Positions 1-9,427 of a stretch of DNA of 64,000 nucleotides are shown here, piece by piece. Both the position numbers and the translations under genes were made by a program. Position 1 is the stretch's first letter. Each line of letters begins with the position of its first letter. Source of the DNA: Candidatus Gastranaerophilales bacterium (GTDB taxonomy: Bacteria > Cyanobacteriota > Vampirovibrionia > Gastranaerophilales > Gastranaerophilaceae); assembly GCA_944324315.1 (NCBI GenBank), contig CALUVW010000004.1, forward strand, positions 34,011-98,010. The letters run 5' to 3'. The notes beneath the pieces are model-generated. The model was not told the origin of the DNA. It was given only the letters and a program-made list of their open reading frames with translations, and did not search any database.

Positions 1-593
1 TTGCAACAACTACAAGTGCAAATATAGGAATTAACCTTGCAAAAAAATATCGCCCTGATATTATTTTAATGGATATAAATATGCCTGAAAAAGATGGTTT
101 ACAGGCTATTCAAGATATTGAAAAACTAGATATGGGAATAAAAATTATCGCATTGAGCGGCTATGATGATGCAGACTTAATCTTCCGTGCAATGAAAATA
201 GGTGCAAAAGGATACGTATTGAAAACAATGGCTTCAGCTCAATTAATATATGCGATGGACGAAGTTGCTTCCGGAAAGATTTACCTTCCAACAGCTCTTA
301 CTTCAAGATTTTTTGAATATTTTCAACGTTCCTTCAAAGAAGAAACAACCGCAAACAATCAGGAAAATCTCCTTACATACTTAACAGCCCGTGAAGAAGA
401 AGTTCTTGATTTACTTACTCAGGGTAATAACTACAAGGGTATTGCAGGAAAATTATTTATATCGGAAACTACTGTTAAAACACATGTAAATAATATTTTC
501 CAGAAACTTCAGGTAAATGACAGAACTCAAGCTGTTTTATATGCTTTGAACAACGGATTTGCAAACAGAAGACACGTTAAAATGGCTGTTTAA
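1..593 (+). CDS. NarL/FixJ-family response regulator (5' end cut by window edge)
   Basis: The reading frame is open from base 3, so the gene starts outside the window. About 196 residues are visible. The receiver domain contains the LMDINMP phosphoacceptor segment (Asp codon at 72-74) and the downstream ALSGYD and AKGYVLK segments (switch Thr/Ser and Lys). The C-terminal 65 residues are a LuxR-type helix-turn-helix (LTAREEEVLDLL, then ETTVKTHVNNIFQKL). It should be a phosphorylation-controlled DNA-binding regulator. A small histidine kinase follows 81 bp downstream and is the obvious partner candidate. Family assignment is secure; its targets cannot be seen here. Confidence 0.93.
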   Translation, partial: ATTTSANIGINLAKKYRPDIILMDINMPEKDGLQAIQDIEKLDMGIKIIALSGYDDADLIFRAMKIGAKGYVLKTMASAQLIYAMDEVASGKIYLPTALTSRFFEYFQRSFKEETTANNQENLLTYLTAREEEVLDLLTQGNNYKGIAGKLFISETTVKTHVNNIFQKLQVNDRTQAVLYALNNGFANRRHVKMAV

Positions 594-623
594 CAATCGC
601 TTTAAGCACAAAATTACGATGCT

Positions 624-654
624 AAAAGATTCAGCCTCAATGGTTGAATCTTTT
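624..654 (+). terminator. Hairpin between response regulator and kinase
   Basis: A perfect 10-bp stem (AAAAGATTCA with TGAATCTTTT) encloses an 11-base loop. The T-run forms the end of the stem and is followed by GGCTTT, so it is either a weak terminator or a processing hairpin that lowers expression of the downstream kinase gene. Confidence 0.45.
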
Positions 655-674
655 GGCTTTAAAGAGGAGATTAT

Positions 675-1334
675 ATGAGCAATACAGATTTAGCCTTTGA
701 ACAATCACGATGCATTGTACATGAATTGAGAAACCATCTCTCAATATGCGATCTTTATACCCAAATTATTAGGAGAAATCTTGAGCAGGATGGAGTTGAA
801 AATCAATCAATTGACAATGCTTTAAATTGCATTACAAAATCACTCAAAATAATGAATAATTCTCTTCTTGATTTAAAGTCATTGAACAATTATGCACCTA
901 AAATATGTGATTTGAGAGATATATTATCTGAGGGTATCAAACTTGCAAAAGTATATATTTATGACAAAGACATAAATATTGAATATGATTTGAGACAAAC
1001 AGCTTCAATCTATATTGACGAAAATAAATTTTTAGCCTGTATTGTTAATATTATAAAAAATGCGATAGAAGCAATAGATAAAAAGGGTGAAATACATATC
1101 TCCATAGAAGTAGACAAAGATATTGCTCATGTCAAAATTGCAAATAACGGAGAACCGATTTCAAAAGAAAAACAATCAGCCATATTTCAAAAGGGGTATA
1201 CAACAAAACCGACAGGCAGCGGGTTGGGGCTTCATATCTGTGCTGATAATCTAAAAGCTCAAAATGCAATACTCAAATTAAATAAATCAACACCTGAAAT
1301 AACTGAATTTGAAATTATTCTGCCTATTGTTTAA
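675..1334 (+). CDS. Soluble sensor histidine kinase
   Basis: A 219-aa protein with no membrane segment. The H-box is near residues 16-26 (HELRNHLSICD, His as phosphoacceptor). The ATPase part has an N-box (NIIKNAIEAI, about residue 124), a G1-like segment (VKIANNGEPI) and a G2 box (GSGLGLHI, about residue 181). It is short for the family because there is no input domain, so it probably reads an intracellular signal or a partner protein. The start follows a GAGGAG ribosome site. It lies just after the NarL-type regulator, suggesting a two-component pair. Its last bases overlap the convergent gene by 11 bp. Confidence 0.85.
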   Translation: MSNTDLAFEQSRCIVHELRNHLSICDLYTQIIRRNLEQDGVENQSIDNALNCITKSLKIMNNSLLDLKSLNNYAPKICDLRDILSEGIKLAKVYIYDKDINIEYDLRQTASIYIDENKFLACIVNIIKNAIEAIDKKGEIHISIEVDKDIAHVKIANNGEPISKEKQSAIFQKGYTTKPTGSGLGLHICADNLKAQNAILKLNKSTPEITEFEIILPIV

Positions 1335-3579
1335 AATTTTTTAGAAGGTTAGTTTTCTCAGACTGTGATTTAAGTGTTGTATCTTGAGTTTTAGAAGCTA
1401 GAGATGTTGTTTCCGAAGCAAAAACTCTCGGGTCATCAATCTTATCCATAGCTTTCATAATACCTATTTTACCTGCTTTTTTCTGAATATTTGTAAGCCA
1501 AGCATTAAAGGCATAAGGAACAGCAAATATAACACCTAAAATTGGTATCCCAGCGATAAGACCTGTATTAATTACTGTTCTATAATTCTTATAGTTGAAG
1601 TTCATCCCGAGTTCTTCCTGAATTTCTTTTGGAATTTCCACATCAAATTTACTTGCTTTTGATTTTGCCCATAATTTTGTACATTGAGAAATCATATTTC
1701 TTGTCCATTTTGCAATTGCTGTCTTTTTAAAATGTGATTCAAATAATTCAGAGAATACTGATGAAATATCCTTTTTCTTCTCTGCGGCAACTGCATTTGT
1801 CAAACCTTGTCTGCCTATTTTCCCAAATTCTGCAAGTAAGGGGTCAACGGCTTCTTTTAATTCTTTATTTCTCGGATTATCTAAAAATGTTTTTAAGTTA
1901 CCTGTTACAATTGATTTCTGGAACTTTTGAACAGTTACTTTATCTGATTTTCTGACAACATCGTATATTTTATTTACAGCAGTTTTAATAGGTGATTTGG
2001 CATCAAATGTTAAATTTGTAAGCCAGTTTCCGAGTTTGGTTATAGGAAATTTCCCTTTAAATACAGAAGCTGCTAAAAAGCCAAGCCCCAGCATAGAACC
2101 TAATGACCAAATAGTAGAACCGACTTGTTTTGCAATCTCAGTACCGGCCTCAACATCTTCCGAATATCTTTGAGACATTTCATCTATTTCATCAAATGCT
2201 CTAAATACATTCTTCTGTAAAGCTTTCGCATCAGCTTTTTGGGCATCCGTAATTTCTATTTCTTTTAATGCCTTTTGGATTTTTTCATTTTCTTTCCAGG
2301 TCTTTTTTTTGTATTTTTCGTATTCAGATTTATCTTTGAAATACGAGGAAATAAAAGAGAAACTTCCTCCAAGTTTTTCAAAAAAGCTATGCTTTTGTTT
2401 ATCTGCTTTAACATTTTCTGCACGTTTCATATTCTCATCTGAATATGACATTAATCTTGCAGGATTTTTCATTAAATCTTGACGTGCCTTATAACGTCCG
2501 ACTCTTGATGCATTTTTTTCTTCAAAAGTCCCGGTCATTTGAATAAATAACGGAGTTAAAATCGGAATAGAAGTTGATACAATAGTACGCAACTTTTTGT
2601 CAGCTTTTGCAAATTTAAGTATTTTATTAATACCAAATCCAAGAGGAGCTGCAATTAACCAGGAAAGAACTCCTAATGTATCAAACGCATTTTCAACATT
2701 CTCGGAGTATTCTTCCGCTTTTATGTTAATTTCTTTTACCGCATCGACAATTAATTCTTTATCTTCCTGGGCCTTTTTAAGCTGCTCCGGAGAAAGATTA
2801 ACCGATTTAAGTTTTTCTATTTCTTTTGGATCTTTTTCAGAAAGCCATTTTTTATACGCTTTTTTATCTGTTTGAATGTCCTTTAGCTCTTTAAGCATTT
2901 TTGAAATGCTGTTACGTTCTTTTTCATCCGGAATTTTTTCTGCTATTTCTTTTGCTTTTTCAAGCTGTTCAGGAGTATAAATTACAAAATTTTTCAGATT
3001 TTTCAATTCATCCTGTTTAGCCTGATATCTGCCGATTCTTGAAGCCTCTTTCTGTTTAGAATTGCCCCATAAAATCAAAGCAGATGTCATAAAAAGCATT
3101 AAACCAAGCATAGCAAAGGGACCGTTTTTTTGAACATTTTTTCTTATTTTTAGAACTCTTGCATCCAATTTATCACGTTCTGTAATTTTCAAATTTTTTG
3201 CATTTTCATCTGCAAGATTTTTAATTTCTTCGTTTAGCTTATTAATTTTTTTATTTATACCGGCTGTAAGTTTTTTATCAGCAAAACTAATCAATGGAAT
3301 CTGGGCAAAGGTTAATCCCAAAATAGGTATCATAGAAATCATACCTGTAAGCTGTTCCATATCCTGACAGTTATCTTCAGAACGAGCATCCATAATTTCA
3401 GTAGCTCTTATAACTGTTTCTGCCCTTTTTTGAGTCAATTCAACTTTATCTTCGGGAATTTCAAGATTAGCGACAAGATATTCCTTTTTTGCTCTTTCAT
3501 CGGCTTGTTTTTGTTCCCAATCATCATATTTCCCGTAATTTTTTCTTACTTCATTTATTGAATTTAAGAATTGACTCAT
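1324..3579 (-). CDS. Large lineage-specific membrane protein with internal repeats
   Basis: I do not recognise a named family. The 751-aa protein alternates Lys/Glu-rich helical, coiled-coil-like stretches with hydrophobic segments near residues 81-99, 153-171, 301-320, 334-350, 480-500 and 670-692. A unit made of a hydrophobic hairpin plus a basic motif recurs: ASRIGRYQAKQD (about 179), ASRVGRYKARQD (about 357) and a degenerate AGKIGIMKAMDK (about 697). The layout, positive charge and small-residue membrane segments resemble other proteins in this window (14413, 14964, 17263, 29668, 30573). A GGGG ribosome site precedes the ATG. Envelope location is inferred; function is unknown. Confidence 0.8.
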   Translation of the reverse strand: MSQFLNSINEVRKNYGKYDDWEQKQADERAKKEYLVANLEIPEDKVELTQKRAETVIRATEIMDARSEDNCQDMEQLTGMISMIPILGLTFAQIPLISFADKKLTAGINKKINKLNEEIKNLADENAKNLKITERDKLDARVLKIRKNVQKNGPFAMLGLMLFMTSALILWGNSKQKEASRIGRYQAKQDELKNLKNFVIYTPEQLEKAKEIAEKIPDEKERNSISKMLKELKDIQTDKKAYKKWLSEKDPKEIEKLKSVNLSPEQLKKAQEDKELIVDAVKEINIKAEEYSENVENAFDTLGVLSWLIAAPLGFGINKILKFAKADKKLRTIVSTSIPILTPLFIQMTGTFEEKNASRVGRYKARQDLMKNPARLMSYSDENMKRAENVKADKQKHSFFEKLGGSFSFISSYFKDKSEYEKYKKKTWKENEKIQKALKEIEITDAQKADAKALQKNVFRAFDEIDEMSQRYSEDVEAGTEIAKQVGSTIWSLGSMLGLGFLAASVFKGKFPITKLGNWLTNLTFDAKSPIKTAVNKIYDVVRKSDKVTVQKFQKSIVTGNLKTFLDNPRNKELKEAVDPLLAEFGKIGRQGLTNAVAAEKKKDISSVFSELFESHFKKTAIAKWTRNMISQCTKLWAKSKASKFDVEIPKEIQEELGMNFNYKNYRTVINTGLIAGIPILGVIFAVPYAFNAWLTNIQKKAGKIGIMKAMDKIDDPRVFASETTSLASKTQDTTLKSQSEKTNLLKNFKQ

Positions 3580-3597
3580 AAAATTTCCCCTATATTT

Positions 3598-3638
3598 ACC
3601 CTATATAGATATAAAAAATAAAAGAGAAAAATTTTTGC
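3598..3638 (-). promoter_or_regulatory. Shared GCAA...ATAT upstream block (promoter candidate)
   Basis: On the minus strand the block reads GCAAAAATTTTT, a T-rich spacer ending in TTTTTT, then ATATCTATATAGGG. The same arrangement, with the AT-alternating part starting 26 bases after the G, is seen upstream of several other lineage-specific genes. It sits about 20-60 bp before the 751-aa gene. Confidence 0.45.
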
Positions 3639-3654
3639 TAATTCAGCATCGCAT

Positions 3655-3674
3655 CCTATCCTATCCTATCCTAT
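3655..3674. repeat. Pentanucleotide tandem repeat (CCTAT)4
   Basis: Four perfect copies of CCTAT (ATAGG on the minus strand) lie in the upstream region of the 751-aa gene, just beyond its putative promoter block. Such repeats can change copy number by slippage. Confidence 0.85.
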
Positions 3675-3733
3675 GAGCATTATAGCAAGGGTTTTAGCCA
3701 TTTTAAAATTCATATTTACATTTTGTTACATTT

Positions 3734-4453
3734 TTATTCATTAAACTCTTGTATTGAAATAGATTCAATACCTTCCAATTTCTGATAAGTTTTATACAAA
3801 TCCTGTATAGGATGGCGACCGACAAAATCAAGAATTACAACAATTTTAGTAAGATTATCATCTTGCTTATTTAATTTTTTTGAAATTTCTCTTAAATGTT
3901 TACTGTTTTCAATTATATAGTCATAAATTTCATTTGAATACTCATTAATACACGAAATACTCATTTTCAAACGTCTTGTATTTTTTGAACTTGAGACAAG
4001 AATATTTTTTTCAAATAATCTTACAGATACAAGCACTATTATTGAAAAAATCGTTGATAAAATTGCAAGGGTGTACATTCCAGCACCACATGCCATACCA
4101 ACAGCTGCTGATACCCATAAAGTTGCAGCAGTAGTGAGTCCAAAAACGGTTGCACCGTGTCTGAACACTGTACCTGCACCAATAAAACCGATACCTGTAA
4201 CAACTTGAGCAGCAACACGTGCTGTATCTCGTGTGCCGAGTTCATCTCCTGTAACAGAAACTTCTGGAAAACCGTATATAGAAATCACAGTAAATATACA
4301 GGCTCCTAAACATACAAGAATATTTGTTCTTAAACCTGCATATTTATTTGTAATCTCTCTTTCAAGTCCGATTGCAAAACCTAAAAGCAGAGCAGACAAA
4401 ACTCTTATCACTATTGTTAAATCAAAAGCTATTCCTGTATTTAATAAATCCAT
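3734..4453 (-). CDS. mgtC: MgtC/SapB family membrane protein
   Basis: A 239-aa protein with the MgtC signature in its first 145 residues: four to five hydrophobic helices, the GLEREITNKYAGLRTNILVCLGAC segment and GIGFIGAGTVFRHG followed by GLTTAATLWVSAAVG. The C-terminal 85 residues form a cytoplasmic ACT-like regulatory domain. MgtC proteins are linked to survival at low magnesium and to modulation of ATP synthase or cation transport. The start follows AAAGGAG. It lies downstream of the peptide-transporter genes on the same strand but 42 bp away, so cotranscription is possible and not certain. Confidence 0.93.
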   Translation of the reverse strand: MDLLNTGIAFDLTIVIRVLSALLLGFAIGLEREITNKYAGLRTNILVCLGACIFTVISIYGFPEVSVTGDELGTRDTARVAAQVVTGIGFIGAGTVFRHGATVFGLTTAATLWVSAAVGMACGAGMYTLAILSTIFSIIVLVSVRLFEKNILVSSSKNTRRLKMSISCINEYSNEIYDYIIENSKHLREISKKLNKQDDNLTKIVVILDFVGRHPIQDLYKTYQKLEGIESISIQEFNE

Positions 4454-4495
4454 TTATTCTCCTTTAAAAGCTTGCCCGCTTAATATATTAACTGA

Positions 4496-5563
4496 CTATC
4501 TTGTTTTGCTTTTCGGATCAAGAATATCTCTTATTGTATCACCAATCAAATTAAAAGCCAACACCGCAATAAAAATTAAAAATCCGGGAGTTAAAAGCCA
4601 AGGGCGATAGATTATATTTGTATATTCCTGAGCTTCTTTTAGCATATTTCCCCAGCTGGCGTCAGGCTGCTGAATACCTAAACCTAAAAAGCTTAAACCG
4701 GATTCAGACAAAATATAAGAAGGGACAGATAACGTCATTGCAACGATTACAAAACTTGTTGTCTGAGGGAGTATATGTTTTATAATAATTCTTAAGCGCG
4801 ATGCGCCGATTGATTTTGCAGCCTGAACGTATTCCTGATTTTTTATTGATAAAACCATGCCTCTCACAACTCTTGCAAAACCTGCCCAGCCGATTAGTGC
4901 TAAGATAACCACAATAAGCATAAATCTCTGCACACTCGTCATGCCAGACGGCAGAATTGAAGCCAGAATTATCAAAAGATAAAAACTCGGTATAGACATA
5001 ACAGCTTCTGCAAATCTCATCATAATCATATCAACTTTTCCGCCAAAATATCCTGCAATGCCGCCGTATAAAAGTCCTATCGGGAAAAGAACAAACAATG
5101 CAAGAAATCCTATTGTCATTGAAATTCTCCCGCCAAACAGTATCCGAGAAAACACATCACGTCCGTTAATATCAGTTCCCAAAAGAAATAACCTTCCCTC
5201 GCTGTCTGTAGTTATAAGATGTCTTTTCATAGGGATTAAACCTAAAAATTTATACGGTTGGCCTTTTGCAAAAAATTTAATGTAATGTTTTTGACTGCGG
5301 TCGAGGGTATAAACAATTTTGAGTTCAACAGGGTCAAATTCCCGCTTGTAATTATAGGTATAAGGTTTAGACAGTTTTCCATTTTCGTCAATGGTAAAAA
5401 TTTTGGATGGCGGGACATAGGCCATTGACCTGTCTGAAAAATCTTTTGTATAAGGTGCCAGAAAATCCGCGAAAAACAGCGCAAAATAAATTATTCCGAG
5501 CAGAAAAAGGGCAATTCTTGCAAACTTATCTTTCCAGAGCTGTTTGAATAAATCTTTAATCAT
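4496..5563 (-). CDS. Peptide/nickel-type ABC transporter permease, DppC/OppC family
   Basis: A 355-aa inner-membrane permease. An N-terminal membrane helix (about 15-33) is followed by an extracytoplasmic region longer than usual, then a BPD_transp_1 domain from about residue 145. The EAA loop that docks the ATPase is present (AAKSIGASRLRIIIKHILP, about 243-261), as is the usual GLSFLGLGIQQPDASWG segment. Its start overlaps the end of the DppB-type gene by four bases (ATGA), showing translational coupling. No ATPase gene follows; MgtC comes next. Confidence 0.94.
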   Translation of the reverse strand: MIKDLFKQLWKDKFARIALFLLGIIYFALFFADFLAPYTKDFSDRSMAYVPPSKIFTIDENGKLSKPYTYNYKREFDPVELKIVYTLDRSQKHYIKFFAKGQPYKFLGLIPMKRHLITTDSEGRLFLLGTDINGRDVFSRILFGGRISMTIGFLALFVLFPIGLLYGGIAGYFGGKVDMIMMRFAEAVMSIPSFYLLIILASILPSGMTSVQRFMLIVVILALIGWAGFARVVRGMVLSIKNQEYVQAAKSIGASRLRIIIKHILPQTTSFVIVAMTLSVPSYILSESGLSFLGLGIQQPDASWGNMLKEAQEYTNIIYRPWLLTPGFLIFIAVLAFNLIGDTIRDILDPKSKTR

Positions 5564-6537
5564 GCCTGACTCCCTTCTCTGATACGAGGATCAGTAATAA
5601 TCAAAAGAATATCCGCAATCAAATTTCCTAAAATGAGCATAACAGCCCCCATCATCAAAGACGCCATAACAAGGTTTATATCCGAGCGCAAAACAGCTTC
5701 CAGTATCAGCCTGCCAAGCCCCGGATACTGAAAAACATATTCTGTCAATGCAGCCCCGCTCAACAGTCCTGCAAATTCAAAGCCTAAAAGGGTTATAAGA
5801 GGATTTACCGCATTACGCAGAGCATGTTTAAATATGACTTTACCCTCACTTAGACCTTTTGCGCGCGCAAATTTTACATAGTCGCTATCAAGAACATCTA
5901 ACAAATTGCCCCTCATCTGTCTTTGTAATCCTGCAAGCGACAAAGTAAATAAAACAGTTACAGGCAAAAACAAATGGTGAGTAATATCCAAAACTTTCCG
6001 TCCAAAACTCATGTCCAAAAAGTTTGAACTTGTAAGCCCGCCAACAGGGAACCATCCCGTTTTAACCGCAAAAATCAACAGCAAAACAGCAAAGAAAAAC
6101 GAAGGAATTGCCATTCCGATACTTGTCAAAACAGTTAAAATTCTGTCAAAAGGGGTTTTCCAGTTAATTGCAGCAAGTACCCCTAGAGGAATACCCGCAA
6201 TCCAAGCAAGAAATATTACAACTGTTGTTAAAAGCAAGGTATTAGGAATACGTTCCTTCAACTTTGTACTGACTTTTTCTCCGTTTGATGTTACACCCAA
6301 ATCACCTTTAATAAAAGATTTTGCCCATTTGCCGTACTGAACAATAATCGGTTTATCAAGCCCGAGCCTTTCCGTTTCCCTTTGTAAAGTTTCTTTTGAA
6401 ACAGAAGGGTTTAAGCGAAGTTCTGCAAGAGGATCCACTGGCGACAGGCGTATTATAAAAAAGCTTATCAGCGAAACTATGATAAGTAACGGTATTGTTT
6501 GAAGTATTCTTTTTAGTATGTAGATTAGTATTTGCAT
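5560..6537 (-). CDS. Peptide/nickel-type ABC transporter permease, DppB/OppB family
   Basis: A 325-aa permease of normal family length with an N-terminal helix (about 8-28), the RLSPVDP and LGLDKPIIVQYGKW segments typical of DppB/OppB, and an EAA loop (FARAKGLSEGKVIFKHALRNA region, about 220-240). It pairs with the overlapping DppC-type gene to form the membrane channel and is preceded by AAAGGA. Substrate cannot be told from sequence; peptides are the commonest for this class. Confidence 0.95.
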   Translation of the reverse strand: MQILIYILKRILQTIPLLIIVSLISFFIIRLSPVDPLAELRLNPSVSKETLQRETERLGLDKPIIVQYGKWAKSFIKGDLGVTSNGEKVSTKLKERIPNTLLLTTVVIFLAWIAGIPLGVLAAINWKTPFDRILTVLTSIGMAIPSFFFAVLLLIFAVKTGWFPVGGLTSSNFLDMSFGRKVLDITHHLFLPVTVLFTLSLAGLQRQMRGNLLDVLDSDYVKFARAKGLSEGKVIFKHALRNAVNPLITLLGFEFAGLLSGAALTEYVFQYPGLGRLILEAVLRSDINLVMASLMMGAVMLILGNLIADILLIITDPRIREGSQA

Positions 6538-6552
6538 TGTTGTCCTTTTGTT

Positions 6553-6615
6553 AAGTGAAATGTGAAGAGTGAAGGGATATAATCATTTCACTTTTTCACT
6601 CATCACTCTTCACTT
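6553..6615. repeat. Imperfect inverted repeat of TTCACT units
   Basis: The segment starts AAGTGAAATGTGAAGAGTGAA and ends with a near-complement built of TCACTCTTCACTT units. Its right arm contains the last codons and stop of the binding-protein gene. A related TTCACCCTTCACTCTTCACTC string lies inside leuS near 52003-52020. Confidence 0.7.
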
Positions 6616-8441
6616 ACATAAATTTCCTCAATATTGTGTGTAACCCCGCCCAAACTTGTCGGGTATACGTTTTTAAACTTGTCACGGAGCGCCGAAATTA
6701 TTATCGGAGAATAAATATATATTAACGGTTTTTCGTCATATACAATCTCTTGATACTCATCATAATATTTTTTTCTGTCCTCAAATTTTGTCTGGAGCGC
6801 CCCTTGAGTATAAAGATAATCAATACGTTTTTCAAACGGATAACGTTTGCTATTTAAGTCTTTTTCCAACCTTTGGTTAAAAATATGCAGTGTTCCGTCA
6901 GAAAGCCAGACATTTTTCCCTCCGTTTGGTTCAAGAGGAGAACCTGTAAAGCCCATTATGACCATATCCCAGTCAAGTGTTGACATAAGTTTATTTACAA
7001 GTGAATTAAATTCAATAGGCTTAAAATTAATCTTCATCCCTAAATCTTCCAAATCCTGTTTAACCATAACACCGATTGCTTCACGCTCTGTGTTTCCTGC
7101 ATTTGTATAAAGGTCAAACTCAACATGATTTCCGAATTTGTCAATCAAATGTCCTGCTTTATCCCAAGAAAAGCCTGATTTTTTCAAGAGTTCCTTTGAC
7201 TTATTTAAATCTCTTTTGTGTCCTTTTATGTCCTTGTTGAGGAAAATTGAATTAAGAGTTTCCGGAGTAAATAAAGGCTCTGCTAGTCCGTTTGCTATAT
7301 TAAATATCATGTTTTCTCTGTCTATTGCATAGTCAACTGCCTGACGGAAGTTTTTATCCTGAAACCAGACCTGTTTTTTAGGCAGAACGTAATATTTTCC
7401 GTTATCATCTTTTCGGTTGTTCATATTCATTGCAATATACATTGTTCCGGTATTAGGGCCTAAATTATAGACCGTAAAATCTCCGTGTTTTTCCATTTCT
7501 TTAAAACGAGCGACATTTGCCCCCTGAAGGCTTATTTCATCTAACTCGCCGCCTTCAAATTTCAAAACCTGATTATTAATATCTCCAACAATTAAGTATA
7601 TTATTTTATCAAGATATGGAAGCTTTTGATCATTTTTATTTATAACGTAATAATTAGGATTACGTTCAAATACAACCCTTTGAGCCGGAACATATTCTTT
7701 TAGCCTGAAAGCACCGGATGTTACAAATTCCTTCGGCGGCGTATTAGTTGATAAAAATCCGTCAAAATAAGCTTTTCCGCGTTTTACCGCAGGTTCAAAA
7801 ATATGTTTAGGCGCAATAGGCGATGAAAGCATTCTGATAAACGGAGCAAAAGGCTGAGGGGTCGTAAATTTTACCGTGTAATCATCAATCTTTTGAACAG
7901 TCGGAAGCTTTCCGTCAATGACAATAGAATCTCTGATTGAAGTGTTTCCAAACCCGTCAAATATTATATTCTGCCATGTGAATACAACATCATCTGCGGT
8001 TATCGGTTTACCGTCAGACCATTTAATACCCTTTCTAAGATGAATTAAATACTCACAACCGTTCACCGCAAAATCTTTAGCAAGTTTAGGAATTGTATCT
8101 CCCGTAACAGGGTCAGTCGTAACAAGACCGTCATACATAATCTCAGACATTTGAGAAGAGATATTGTCTTTGGAATTAAACGGATTAAAAGTCTTAGGCC
8201 CTTCTCCGATTGTAGAAGATACAAAAGTTCCGCCAAACTTCCCAACAGGCGCCTGCGACTGAAGATAATCAACGCCGTTTATTGTTACATTTTTCTTTTT
8301 ATACGGGTAATAATCAAGGATATATGATGTTTCAGAATTTTGAACCTTCTGTTTTTGCAAAGGGATATCCGCCCTTAAGCAGGCCTTGAGAACAAGCGCA
8401 GTAAAAATCAAAACCAAGATAACATATATAACCCGTTTCAT
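6603..8441 (-). CDS. Peptide ABC transporter substrate-binding protein (SBP_bac_5)
   Basis: A 612-aa exported protein of the OppA/DppA type. Residues 1-22 form a hydrophobic signal; the LKAC at about 18-21 is a possible lipobox, with Lys in an unusual position, so membrane anchoring by lipid or by the uncleaved helix are both possible. The mature part has the family pattern (GPKTFNPFNSKDNISSQM; WSDGKPITADDVVFTW; FRQAVDYAIDRENM). It is first in a minus-strand set followed by two permeases. The last four codons fall inside an inverted repeat. Confidence 0.94.
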   Translation of the reverse strand: MKRVIYVILVLIFTALVLKACLRADIPLQKQKVQNSETSYILDYYPYKKKNVTINGVDYLQSQAPVGKFGGTFVSSTIGEGPKTFNPFNSKDNISSQMSEIMYDGLVTTDPVTGDTIPKLAKDFAVNGCEYLIHLRKGIKWSDGKPITADDVVFTWQNIIFDGFGNTSIRDSIVIDGKLPTVQKIDDYTVKFTTPQPFAPFIRMLSSPIAPKHIFEPAVKRGKAYFDGFLSTNTPPKEFVTSGAFRLKEYVPAQRVVFERNPNYYVINKNDQKLPYLDKIIYLIVGDINNQVLKFEGGELDEISLQGANVARFKEMEKHGDFTVYNLGPNTGTMYIAMNMNNRKDDNGKYYVLPKKQVWFQDKNFRQAVDYAIDRENMIFNIANGLAEPLFTPETLNSIFLNKDIKGHKRDLNKSKELLKKSGFSWDKAGHLIDKFGNHVEFDLYTNAGNTEREAIGVMVKQDLEDLGMKINFKPIEFNSLVNKLMSTLDWDMVIMGFTGSPLEPNGGKNVWLSDGTLHIFNQRLEKDLNSKRYPFEKRIDYLYTQGALQTKFEDRKKYYDEYQEIVYDEKPLIYIYSPIIISALRDKFKNVYPTSLGGVTHNIEEIYVSEE

Positions 8442-8494
8442 AGTTTTAGAATAACATAAATATAATATTTGTTTATAGCCTGAGCAGGGAAAAA

Positions 8495-9390
8495 TTAATA
8501 TGAATATAATTTTACAGAACTGCAGCAGGAACCGGAAAGAAGATAACCGTTAAGCAAATCAGAAGATCCCAAAAATCCTTGTCCTGACTCAATGCCCGAA
8601 TCAGGAGAACATTCACAATTATCGCCATTAGTATTTTTATTAAATGTTCCTTCTGCCCCTATAGGTTTAATCCAATCATCAGTAACCATAGCAGCAAAAA
8701 AATCTTTACCGAGTACATTGGGTCCTTTAGCAAAAGAATTAACATCAACAGCTATCATACCTGTAGCCCAGCCGCCGAAATAAATAGTCGTACCATCAGG
8801 TAATAAAATTGCCTTATGCATAAAATCCCAGCCTGTTCCTAAAGTCCCTCTATTAGGGCATGAGACAGGAGAAGTCTGTTTTCTTGTTCCTGCCGGAGAA
8901 GAAGTTTTTAAAGAATCATACATACTATAAGGAGTAGATCCGCCACATAAGCCGTTCCATGGCTGATAATAACTTGTACAATATTCACTTTCACCGTATT
9001 GCGGAAAACCGCAGCTTTCTATAACCTTGAAATGTGCCACAAACTTTGAAACAAATTCCGGCGACAAAGTTGCATACTCACTATTTTGTAAAAATTCTTT
9101 AGGTTTTGGACATTTTGTCGGAATATCAAAATCTCCTTCTTTAGTCTTTACGCATATATTACCGCCCATTTCATTCTTTACAAGATTGTATACACCGGCA
9201 ATTTCACTGTATTTCTTTTTCCACATGGAAGCAAACTGTTTATCCTGATAATTTTTTATGAATACAGGTAAAGTTATTGCAGCAACCACACCAATAATTC
9301 CCAGTGTGATTAAGACCTCCGCAAGCGTAAACCCTCTTAAGAAGCTGCAGAACGCCCCCCCCCCGAAATTTTAATAATATCTCTTTTCAT
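8495..9390 (-). CDS. Pilin-like protein, out of frame at a G10 tract (possible phase-variable gene)
   Basis: The body reads in frame from about 9346 down to 8495: GFTLAEVLITLGIIGVVAAIT, then about 270 residues rich in Cys and Gly, with the family signature VDVNSFAKGPNVLGKDFF. The natural start is the ATG at 9388-9390, preceded by AAGGAG and a good promoter. Between them lies G10 (9355-9364 as C10 on the plus strand). The span 8495-9390 is 896 bases, one short of a multiple of three, so from this ATG translation stops soon after the tract; 11 or 8 G would restore one open frame. No alternative start exists before the pilin motif. Likely a cell-surface or secreted pseudopilin when in frame. Confidence 0.75.
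9355..9364. repeat. Homopolymer C10 (G10 on coding strand)
   Basis: Ten consecutive C in an AT-rich region, flanked by G before and GAAA after on the plus strand, inside the start region of a pilin-like gene. Two further tracts with the same length and flanks occur at 19432 and 37184. Confidence 0.95.
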
Positions 9391-9427
9391 ACTTCCACTC
9401 CTTATAATATTTTAAACCGGTATTCTA

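Noticed and set aside
2597..2875. Open frame opposite the 751-aa gene
   Set aside because: It has no ribosome site and mirrors the codon structure of the strongly supported minus-strand gene.
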